From an uncultured Coriobacteriaceae bacterium (GTDB lineage: Bacteria > Actinomycetota > Coriobacteriia > Coriobacteriales > UMGS124): a stretch of DNA of 8,057 nucleotides. The translations under genes and the position numbers were made by a program. Where the stretch lies: contig CACZRK010000035.1 of the NCBI GenBank assembly GCA_902783515.1, positions 1 to 8,057 of the forward strand. Direction: 5' to 3'. Position 1 is the first letter of the stretch. Each line of letters opens with the position of its first letter. Under the pieces are notes generated by a model. That model ran no database searches and was not told the DNA's origin. It was given only the letters and a program-made list of their open reading frames with translations. Shown here piece after piece: positions 1 to 5,868 of this stretch.

Positions 1-7
1 AGCCGAA

Positions 8-27
8 GAGGTGACGGCGGTCACTTC
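8..27. promoter_or_regulatory. Imperfect inverted repeat upstream of the ABC operon
   Basis: Two 8-nt arms (GAGGTGAC and GTCACTTC) flank a 4-nt centre and match at 7 of 8 positions; the odd pair would be a G-U wobble in RNA. It lies about 80 nt before the ATPase start. It could be an operator for a dimeric repressor or the remains of an upstream terminator, although no T-run follows it. No convincing -35/-10 pair is visible between here and the start codon. The window edge is too close to decide. Confidence 0.3.
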
Positions 28-107
28 CCCCGCACCACGGACTCTGCGAGGATGGGCATGACGCCCCGAGGGGCCACCCCCCCGACGTCTCCCGGAGAGG
101 AGCGCGC

Positions 108-1058
108 ATGCCATCGTCACCCGTCGTGGACATCAAGGACCTGGTCAAGCGTTACGGGGAGCTGGTCGCCGTGGACCATCTCTCCCTGCAGATCAGGCAG
201 GGAGAGGTCTTCGGCCTGCTGGGGCCGAACGGCTCCGGCAAGACCACGACCATCGGCTGCCTGCTGCAGCTGCTGCGTCACGACCACGGCACCATAGAGC
301 TGTTCGGCCAGCCCATGACGCCGACGAGCTACGCGCTCAAACGCCGGGTCGGCATCGTCCCGCAGGAGATCGCCGTCTTCAACGAGCTCACCGTGCGCGA
401 GAACGTCGAGAGCTTCTGCGCGCTCTACGTCACCGACGCGCGGGAGCGCCGGCAGCTCGTGAGCGAGGCGATCGCGTTCGTGAACCTTGAGCCCTTTGAG
501 CGGTTCCGCCCCCGCAAGCTCTCCGGCGGCCTCCTGCGCCGCCTGAACATCGCCTGCGGGATCGCCCACAAGCCCGACCTCGTCATCTTTGACGAGCCGA
601 CGGTCTCGGTGGACCCGCAGAGCCGCAACGCGATCCTGGAGGGCATCGCCCGCCTGAACGCCGAGGGCGCGACGGTCATCTACACCTCCCATTACATGGA
701 GGAGGTCGAGCGGCTCTGCTCGCGGATCCTCATCATGGACCACGGGCGCGCCGTCGCGACGGGCACCGCCGACGAGCTGAAGGCCATGGTGGGGCTGGGC
801 GAGAAGATCACCGTGGAGGTGCCCGGCGCCACGGAGGGGCTTCTTGAGGAGCTGCGCGCCCTCCCGCACGTCCGCTCCGTCCACGCCGAGGGCGCGACCC
901 TGCACGTCGCCTGCGCGACCGGCGCCCACAACCTCGTCGACGTCCTCTCGGTGCTCGACCGGGACGGGCTCGCCTACGGGCAGGTGCTCGCCGGCATGCC
1001 GGACCTCAACGACGTGTTCCTGGAGATCACCGGCAGCGGCCTGCGCGACAACGTCTAG
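108..1058 (+). CDS. ABC-2 type exporter, ATP-binding protein
   Basis: This is the cytoplasmic ATPase that powers the two permeases encoded directly downstream. Seen in the 316-aa protein: Walker A GPNGSGKTT (39-47), Q-loop Gln86, signature LSGGLLRR (138-145), Walker B LVIFDEP (158-164) with catalytic Glu163, D-loop SVD, and switch His195 in YTSHY. Residues from about 226 form a C-terminal extension ending in NDVFLEITG, the tail usual in DrrA/NatA-like exporter ATPases (DUF4162-type). Two details depart from the common form: the signature has LL where MK or LQ is frequent, and Walker B is followed by TVSVDP rather than the common TVGVDP. The ATG at 108 is preceded by a purine-rich GGAGAGGAG at 94-102. 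The gene is the first of a three-gene operon with 8 nt to the next start. The family exports drugs, peptides or lipids; the substrate here is unknown. Confidence 0.93.
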   Translation: MPSSPVVDIKDLVKRYGELVAVDHLSLQIRQGEVFGLLGPNGSGKTTTIGCLLQLLRHDHGTIELFGQPMTPTSYALKRRVGIVPQEIAVFNELTVRENVESFCALYVTDARERRQLVSEAIAFVNLEPFERFRPRKLSGGLLRRLNIACGIAHKPDLVIFDEPTVSVDPQSRNAILEGIARLNAEGATVIYTSHYMEEVERLCSRILIMDHGRAVATGTADELKAMVGLGEKITVEVPGATEGLLEELRALPHVRSVHAEGATLHVACATGAHNLVDVLSVLDRDGLAYGQVLAGMPDLNDVFLEITGSGLRDNV

Positions 1059-1066
1059 GAGGCACC

Positions 1067-2266
1067 ATGCTGCAGAGCATCGCGGTCTGCGTGAGGACCC
1101 TCGCGCGCAACGCGTCCCTCATCTTCTGGCCGCTCGTCTTCCCCCTGATCATGGCCGTGCTCCTCTCGCTGATATTCGCCGGCGTCGAGGACAGCCTCGC
1201 CCTCTCCACGGTGCGACTCGGCGTGGTGCGCGACGACGCCCTCGCCGCGGCGACCGGCCTGGAGGAGACCCTTGAGGCCATCTCGTCCGACGACGCCGTC
1301 AGCACGGGCGACGGTGAGGGCGAGGCCGACGGCGAGGCCGCGCGCGTCGCGGACCTCTCGCCCTTCACCGACGCCGAGGCCGCGACGGCCGCGCTGGAGG
1401 CGGGGGACGTGGACGCGGTCCTGCAGGTGGACGACGCGGGCACGCCGCGGCTCACGGTGGACCCGCGCGACGCGAGCCAGGTCTCCGTGGAGGTGCTGCG
1501 GCAGGTTCTCGCGTCCTACCTGCACACGCGCACGGCGATCGAGCGGGTCGCCAGGGACAACCCCGCCGCCCTGGTCTCCGGGGACGCGATCGCGGCGTTC
1601 CGCTCCGAGGCGGTCCGCACGGCACGGCTCAGCCTGACCGACGTGGCGCCCGACCCCTTCGCGCGCTACTACTACGCCCTGCTCGCGATGGCGGCCGGCA
1701 TGGGCGCCATGCTCTGCGCGGCGGCGATGAGGAACCTGAGCCCCGCGGCGTCGGCCGTCGCGGCGCGACGGCTCGTGGGCGCGACCTCGCGCTGGCGGCT
1801 GCTCGCCGGCACCATCGTGGGCGCCTGGCTCTGCGAGTTCGCCTGCCTGGCGGTTGCGCTCGCCTTCATGTGGTTCGTGATCGACGTGCGCTTCGGCGGG
1901 AACGTCATGCTGATCGTCGGGGCGCTGGCCGTCTCGAGCCTCATGGCATGCGCGGCGGGCGGCTTCTTCGGGACGTTCAGGCGCGTCAGCATCGGCGCGA
2001 TCTCTGGCATCACCTGCCTGCTATCGCTGTTCAGCGGCCTGTACGGCCCGGCCTCGCAGGCGCTGACGGACTCCCTCGAGCAGAGCGTGCCCGTCCTGAT
2101 CCACGCGAACCCCCTCTGGCAGATCGCGAACAGCCTGTACGCGCTGCTGTACTACGACACGCTTGACGTCTACGCGCAGGGCTGCCTCACGCTCGCGGCC
2201 ATGGCCGTCGCCTTCTTCGCCCTGACGATGCTCCGCATGAGGAGGCAGTCCTATGAGCAGCTTTAA
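1067..2266 (+). CDS. ABC-2 type exporter, permease subunit 1
   Basis: Integral membrane subunit of the exporter, 399 aa. By eye, one N-terminal helix (about 18-38) is followed by a roughly 160-residue extracytoplasmic domain, then five helices near 201-221, 245-272, 279-303, 308-327 and 370-390. This is the ABC2_membrane_3-like (YhgE/DrrB-related) layout. The outer domain contains the segment TDAEAATAALEAGDVDAVL (101-119), the 'low-yield pseudo-substrate' pattern common in these loops. Before it lies an acidic Gly/Asp/Glu-rich stretch (about 74-92). HANPLW (346-351) before the last helix is typical of ABC-2 permeases. The start is fixed by AGGAGG at 1057-1062, which overlaps the stop of the ATPase gene, so translation is probably coupled. 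The 3' end overlaps the next gene by 14 nt. It most likely pairs with the following permease as a heterodimer. Confidence 0.88.
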   Translation: MLQSIAVCVRTLARNASLIFWPLVFPLIMAVLLSLIFAGVEDSLALSTVRLGVVRDDALAAATGLEETLEAISSDDAVSTGDGEGEADGEAARVADLSPFTDAEAATAALEAGDVDAVLQVDDAGTPRLTVDPRDASQVSVEVLRQVLASYLHTRTAIERVARDNPAALVSGDAIAAFRSEAVRTARLSLTDVAPDPFARYYYALLAMAAGMGAMLCAAAMRNLSPAASAVAARRLVGATSRWRLLAGTIVGAWLCEFACLAVALAFMWFVIDVRFGGNVMLIVGALAVSSLMACAAGGFFGTFRRVSIGAISGITCLLSLFSGLYGPASQALTDSLEQSVPVLIHANPLWQIANSLYALLYYDTLDVYAQGCLTLAAMAVAFFALTMLRMRRQSYEQL

Positions 2267-3452
2267 GACCTGCTGCCGCATTCTGCTGGCACACCGGCTC
2301 TACATCATCATCTACCTCGGGGTCGTTATGGCGACCGCGGTCGCAATCGGCTTCGGCGTCAGCGACGCGCCCGCCGACGACGCCTACGAGCCGACGCGCG
2401 CGAGCGTCGCGGTGATCGACCGGGACGGCTCCGCGCTCTCCGCGGCGCTCGCCCGCCACGTCGCCGACGGCAACGACCTCGTGCCGCTTGACGACGACCG
2501 GCGCGCCCTGCAAGACGCCGTGGCGCGCGACCGGGTGTCGTATCTCCTCGTAATCCCCGCGGGATGGGGCGACGGCCTCATGGCGGCCGCCGCCGACGGC
2601 ACGGACGCGCCCGAGCTCCTCGCCAGCACGTCGTACTCCTCGGCGGCAGGCGCCCTGGTGGCCGTGGAGGCGACGAGCTACGCGCAGGGCCTCTACGGGT
2701 TCGCCGCGACGACGGGGGGCGGGCAGGACGAGGTGGTCGCGGCCACGGACGCGAGCTGGGCGGGGACGGTGCCCGCGCGATACGCCGCAACCGAGACGAG
2801 CGCCTTCCCGCAGTCGCTGCGCAGCGTCCTGGAGTTCGCCACGTACCCCCTGTTCGCGGGCATCTCCGTCTGCATCGCGGTGCTGATGGCGAGCCTGAAC
2901 GCGCGCCCCGTCCGGAGCCGCGTCCTCGCCTCGCCGCAGACGGGGCGCTCGCGCGGCGCCGCGCTGTTCGGCGCCTGCCTTGCGATGGCAGCGGTGGCCT
3001 GGGCGCTCATCACGACGGCCTCGTTCGCGCTGTTCGGCGTCGGGTCGGGAGCGCTGTCGCCGATTCAGTACGTATTGCTCGCCGCCGCGACGCTCACGTT
3101 CTCGCTGGTCTGCGCGTCGTTCGGCTTTCTCTTCGGCCAGCTTGGAATCTCCGAGAACGCCGCGAACGCCCTGGGCAACGTCTGCGGCATGGCGTTCTCC
3201 ATCCTCGGCGGCGCATGGATGAGCGTCGCGCTGCTCCCGGACGCCCTCAAGGCGGTCGGCAGGCTCACGCCCGCGCTCTGGTACACCGAGGCGATCGAGG
3301 GCGTCGCGTCCCTCGGCGACCTCGCGCCGGCATCGCAGGCGCCCCAGCTGCAGGCCGTTCTGCTTGACCTCGGCGTCTGCCTTGCGTTCGCGGTCGCCGT
3401 CCTGCTCGTCGGCCTGGTCCTCGGGCGCAGCCGCGCCGAGCGGGAGATCTGA
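2253..3452 (+). CDS. ABC-2 type exporter, permease subunit 2
   Basis: Second membrane subunit, also 399 aa with the same plan as its neighbour: helix 1 at about 17-37, an extracytoplasmic domain at 38-195, then helices near 196-216, 234-262, 272-296, 305-328 and 368-391. The sequence is clearly different from subunit 1, so the two look like old paralogues forming an asymmetric channel. The outer domain carries RALQDAVARDRVSYLLVIPAGW (84-105 region), the pattern usual in this family. LTPALWYTEAI (338-348) precedes the last helix. The ATG at 2253 lies inside the end of subunit 1 and has AGGAGG at 2240-2245 with 7-nt spacing, so translational coupling is likely. This is the last gene of the operon; a hairpin about 210 nt downstream is the nearest terminator candidate. 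The substrate is not recognisable. Confidence 0.88.
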   Translation: MSSFKTCCRILLAHRLYIIIYLGVVMATAVAIGFGVSDAPADDAYEPTRASVAVIDRDGSALSAALARHVADGNDLVPLDDDRRALQDAVARDRVSYLLVIPAGWGDGLMAAAADGTDAPELLASTSYSSAAGALVAVEATSYAQGLYGFAATTGGGQDEVVAATDASWAGTVPARYAATETSAFPQSLRSVLEFATYPLFAGISVCIAVLMASLNARPVRSRVLASPQTGRSRGAALFGACLAMAAVAWALITTASFALFGVGSGALSPIQYVLLAAATLTFSLVCASFGFLFGQLGISENAANALGNVCGMAFSILGGAWMSVALLPDALKAVGRLTPALWYTEAIEGVASLGDLAPASQAPQLQAVLLDLGVCLAFAVAVLLVGLVLGRSRAEREI

Positions 3453-3522
3453 GGGCGGGACGCACGGGGCAGCTGAACCGGGCAGACGGCGCAGGCGGGG
3501 CGGGCGGAGCCGGCACGCGCGA

Positions 3523-3577
3523 CGCGAGATGCGCGAGCAGGGCACGCGGGCAAGCGACCGGGGATCGCGAGATGCGC
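3523..3577. repeat. 12-bp direct repeat in the post-operon spacer
   Basis: CGCGAGATGCGC occurs at 3523-3534 and again at 3566-3577, 43 bp apart, in the non-coding stretch between the ABC operon and the terminator. The stretch 3453-3661 is GC-rich and shows no ORF with a ribosome site. Nothing else is recognisable in it. The repeat may be chance in such skewed sequence. Confidence 0.35.
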
Positions 3578-3661
3578 AGACGAGGGCGCGACCTCAAAAG
3601 GCACTCAGGATTTCAGCGCGATCCCGCAGACTAGACAGCGGAACGAGCCCCAGATATGGAA

Positions 3662-3699
3662 ACAGGCCAGAAGGTTTATACCTTCTGGCCTGTGCTTTT
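3662..3699. terminator. Bidirectional intrinsic terminator
   Basis: A perfect 13-bp inverted repeat (arms 3662-3674 and 3681-3693, arm ACAGGCCAGAAGG) closes on a 6-nt TTTATA loop, and one further T-A pair is possible. On the + strand it is followed by GCTTTTC, a short T-run that would end read-through from the ABC operon. On the - strand it starts 9 nt after the 3' end of the tRNA gene and is followed by TTTCC. It sits between converging transcripts and probably serves both. Confidence 0.8.
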
Positions 3700-3702
3700 C
3701 CA

Positions 3703-3778
3703 TGGAGCCAGCTATCAGACTCGAACTGATGACCCCCGCTTTACGAGAGCGATGCTCTACCAACTGAGCTAAGCTGGC
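3703..3778 (-). tRNA. tRNA-Thr (anticodon CGT)
   Basis: On the - strand this folds as a standard 76-nt tRNA. The acceptor stem is GCCAGCT paired with AGCTGGC, with discriminator T and an encoded CCA. The D-arm is GCTC/GAGC, and the T-arm has the TTCGAGT loop between ATCAG and CTGAT. The anticodon stem TCGCT/AGCGG has one T-G pair and encloses the loop CTCGTAA. Positions 34-36 of that loop are CGT, which reads the threonine codon ACG, a frequent codon in GC-rich genomes. The gene is a single transcription unit with its own promoter and terminator, unrelated in function to the protein genes on either side. Confidence 0.96.
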
Positions 3779-3794
3779 GATCCGTGTGACCTTC

Positions 3795-3816
3795 GCCTCG
3801 GCAACGCCTTGGCAAC
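3795..3816. repeat. 11-bp tandem duplication in the tRNA 5' leader
   Basis: GCCTCGGCAAC (3795-3805) is followed directly by GCCTTGGCAAC (3806-3816), with one mismatch. It lies between the predicted tRNA promoter and the mature tRNA 5' end, within the part removed by RNase P. Confidence 0.5.
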
Positions 3817-3827
3817 GGCGAGTAGGT

Positions 3828-3856
3828 ATATTATGTGCTCCCCCGACCGAATGCAA
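3828..3856 (-). promoter_or_regulatory. Predicted promoter of the tRNA-Thr gene
   Basis: On the - strand, TTGCAT (3851-3856) resembles a -35 box. After a 17-nt spacer comes TAATAT (3828-3833), which resembles a -10 box; an overlapping CATAAT (3830-3835) is a closer match but gives a 15-nt spacer. This is the only AT-rich spot in the region and lies about 50 nt upstream of the mature tRNA. The rest of the 3857-3951 spacer shows nothing I can name. Confidence 0.55.
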
Positions 3857-3951
3857 GACCTTTCTGCGCGTCATGCCCAACGTCGCGCTTGCACACAATT
3901 GCTCCATGCGCGGACAATCTCATGTCGCTCACGTGCGCTCGCTGAAGAACG

Positions 3952-3981
3952 CTCGTGCCCGCATCTGGATGGGGGCACGAG
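3952..3981 (-). terminator. Hairpin terminator of the secreted-protein genes
   Basis: A 9-bp perfect stem (arms 3952-3960 and 3973-3981, CTCGTGCCC with GGGCACGAG) extends by three more pairs past a single G-G mismatch to a small loop. On the - strand it begins 17 nt after the stop of the PPC-repeat gene and is followed by CGTTCTTC, a weak T-rich tail. This fits a terminator for the two-gene - strand unit, less strongly than the hairpin at 3662. Confidence 0.55.
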
Positions 3982-3998
3982 TTTGAGGGCACGTCGCT

Positions 3999-5807
3999 TC
4001 ATTTGCCCATTTCATCGCTCGTGCGTATGCCGGTCTCCTCGATGTCAAGCTGGTAGGCAACGGGACTCGTGTCGAAGGTTGAACGCAAGGCGCCGTCGTC
4101 TGAGACGCGAATCGTATAGGTCGTGCCTGCCCGCGAGAGGGCCGCGCCGGCTTCGGTCGTCAGGCTCTTGTTTGCCATGTCCCTGAGAAGGCCGCTCGCG
4201 ATGACGGTGCCGTCAGGCGAGATGACGGAGACAGTTGCCGCGGAGTTTGCGCTGACCGTCCGTGACGTGATGGTCAGCGCATCGCCGTCGTGAGCCATCG
4301 TCCACGTGAAGTCATCGGTCTGACCGGAGTACGTCAGTGCACCGCTGACGCCCTTGCACCCGGTGGCTTCAACCGGCTCATGGGGACTGACGATGCCGAG
4401 CTCAAACGCATCGTTGCCCTTGCACTGGGAGGCCAGTATCGTATAGGTGTGCCCTGCGATGAGGTTCGCAGCCACCGTCTGGCCAGACGTCAGGAGCACC
4501 GACGGGTCGGACAGGTCGTAGGTGTGCGTATTGACAAGGACCGAGCTCCCGTCATCCGTGACCATCGACAGCCGTATCTGGCTGCTTGCCTCCATCCCAT
4601 CAACCGTCAGCGCATACGTGCCGTCGGACGGAGCCGTGTATGAATAGGCGCTCGTCTCACCTCTGAAGGAAAAGGCGTCCTTGACCAGCGAGGCTCCCGA
4701 TATGTCAAGGGATGCATTGGGCTTGCCCACCTCAAGCGTATACTCCCCCAGAGCGGAACCTCCCTGCTCGAGTCGTATCTGGTAGGTCTTGCCGGCGTTC
4801 AGCTCCACGTAGAAGTCGGTATCGCTCGAAAGAATATTACTAAATGTACCATCGAAATTTTTATAATTTAGTTTATTTTCTTTATTTGACATATCTAGGC
4901 TAAGAAGATCAACGCTGTTATTTCGCGCATCATACACATTGAGGAGCGCCTGCACGCCGGTGTCCGCGCCCGAGAGCGCAAGGCGGTATCTGCCCGTGAC
5001 GGACGGCGTGATGGTGTACGTGTTGATCTGGGACATGCCCTCGAACGTGTCGCCGTACGCATCGACGTCGGTCAGGTCAACCGACTCGTTCGGATAGCAG
5101 ATCGTCGTGCGTATCATCGCGACGTGATCGTATGTGACGCGAACGGTGTAGTCGGTGGATGCATCAAGGCCGACCGAATAGGCGACCTGCTCCATCATTT
5201 CGCCTTTTTCATCGGCATATCTAATTGCTTCTTTTGATATATCTCCATTATTCGTAAATACAACGTTGCCAGCCTGATCAGATGTCATGACTTCGACCTG
5301 AGAGCCAAAGACCACCGAAGTCCACGGGATGCCCGAGAGGGAGACCCGATAGTCGCCCTTCCCCTCTGTCGTGAAGCCATAGGTGGCCGTGTTTGGGTCC
5401 TGAGCGTCAGGGACGGCCTCGGGCGTGACGACCGTTGCCGGCCGCTCCCTGCTGGCAGACTGGTCGGGCGCCCGCATCGACTCGGCGTCGATGACTGTGT
5501 CGTCTGAGGACTCGGACGCGAATGACGCGGACGGCGTCTGACCGGCGCTGGCGTACTCGTCGCTCGTAGGCGCGAGCGTCACCTCGTAGCTGCGCGCCCC
5601 CACGGGCGACACGCTCGCATACTGCCCCGACGACATCGCGGATGACGATGCGTCACCCATCGAGGACTGGGCTGCCGAGACGCTCATGAACGCGCCCAAC
5701 AGGCCGCGCCCAGAGTCGTTGCCCTGCCCCGCCGCCACTGCGATGCCAGGCCACGCCATCGCCAGACCGACACCAATCGACACGATCGCTTGCGCACGCC
5801 GCTTCAT
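3999..5807 (-). CDS. Secreted protein with four PPC-like beta-sandwich modules
   Basis: Predicted extracellular protein of 602 aa. The N-terminus is a Sec signal peptide: MKRR, a hydrophobic stretch, then AVAA near residues 23-26. A Ser/Ala/Thr-rich linker runs to about 138. Four similar modules then follow at roughly 139-234, 252-361, 365-474 and 484-591. Modules 1-3 open with a G-x-Y strand (GDYRVSLSG, GRYRLALSG, GTYALTVDG). All four close with a strand such as AGKTYQIRL, AGHTYTILA or AGTTYTIRV. This is the pattern of PPC (pre-peptidase C-terminal) domains, usually binding or folding accessories of secreted enzymes, but no enzyme domain is present. There is no LPXTG motif, C-terminal helix or lipobox. 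ATG 5807 is preferred over an upstream TTG at 5825 because GGAGG sits 8 nt before it. Two very AT-rich stretches lie in modules 1 and 2. The gene is second after the Tat protein. Function is unknown; adhesion or ligand binding is a guess. Confidence 0.85.
   Translation of the reverse strand: MKRRAQAIVSIGVGLAMAWPGIAVAAGQGNDSGRGLLGAFMSVSAAQSSMGDASSSAMSSGQYASVSPVGARSYEVTLAPTSDEYASAGQTPSASFASESSDDTVIDAESMRAPDQSASRERPATVVTPEAVPDAQDPNTATYGFTTEGKGDYRVSLSGIPWTSVVFGSQVEVMTSDQAGNVVFTNNGDISKEAIRYADEKGEMMEQVAYSVGLDASTDYTVRVTYDHVAMIRTTICYPNESVDLTDVDAYGDTFEGMSQINTYTITPSVTGRYRLALSGADTGVQALLNVYDARNNSVDLLSLDMSNKENKLNYKNFDGTFSNILSSDTDFYVELNAGKTYQIRLEQGGSALGEYTLEVGKPNASLDISGASLVKDAFSFRGETSAYSYTAPSDGTYALTVDGMEASSQIRLSMVTDDGSSVLVNTHTYDLSDPSVLLTSGQTVAANLIAGHTYTILASQCKGNDAFELGIVSPHEPVEATGCKGVSGALTYSGQTDDFTWTMAHDGDALTITSRTVSANSAATVSVISPDGTVIASGLLRDMANKSLTTEAGAALSRAGTTYTIRVSDDGALRSTFDTSPVAYQLDIEETGIRTSDEMGK
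4831..4900. other. AT-rich island inside PPC module 2
   Basis: By count, 15 of 70 bases are G or C (about 21%), inside a gene that is otherwise clearly GC-rich. It encodes residues 303-326, rich in Asn and Lys (for example NKENKLNYKNF). Synonymous sites are also A/T: AAT, AAA, TAT, GGT, ACA and ATT replace the G/C-ending codons used in the flanks. The reading frame is intact. It falls in the long loop between two predicted strands of the module. Confidence 0.75.
5211..5260. other. AT-rich island inside PPC module 1
   Basis: By count, 14 of 50 bases are G or C (28%). It encodes residues 183-199 (around TNNGDISKEAIRYAD), again with A/T-ending codons, and again in the loop that precedes the closing strand of its module. 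The frame stays open through it. Confidence 0.7.
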
Positions 5808-5815
5808 GATCGCAA

Positions 5816-5820
5816 CCTCC
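5816..5820 (-). promoter_or_regulatory. Ribosome binding site fixing the PPC-protein start
   Basis: GGAGG on the - strand, 8 nt before the ATG at 5807. The in-frame TTG at 5825 lies just upstream of this site and would have no ribosome site of its own, so the shorter 602-aa protein starting MKRR is the better call. The 61-nt spacer also holds the perfect palindrome ACGGGCCCGT at 5841-5850, of unknown meaning. Confidence 0.75.
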
Positions 5821-5868
5821 GTCAACGTATGGCTTGAGTCACGGGCCCGTTGCTCCCGGCCTCGTCAC

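Noticed and set aside
1..61. Possible C-terminal tail of an upstream + strand gene, ending at a TGA at 59-61
   Set aside because: Nineteen codons with no clear third-position G/C bias in the last part and no recognisable motif. Cannot be told from chance.
2187..3545. Long open frame on the - strand (452 codons) opposite permease 2
   Set aside because: Its translation is Arg/Ala/Gly-rich with no domain or membrane pattern and lies opposite a clear permease. It is the mirror of G/C-biased codons.
3600..3780. tRNA gene as an integration site for a mobile element
   Set aside because: No copy of the tRNA 3' end is repeated elsewhere in the window, and no integrase or phage gene is present.
3786..4186. 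Small + strand open frames between the tRNA and the PPC gene
   Set aside because: No ribosome site. They run through the tRNA promoter, the terminator and then antisense to a better-supported gene.
4831..5260. AT-rich islands as frameshifts, insertion-sequence scars or a diversity-generating variable region
   Set aside because: The frame stays open, there are no flanking duplications or inverted ends, and no reverse transcriptase or template repeat is visible in the window.
5841..5850. Palindrome ACGGGCCCGT between the two secreted-protein genes as a terminator
   Set aside because: It has no loop and no T-run. A 10-bp palindrome of G and C is not rare in this sequence.
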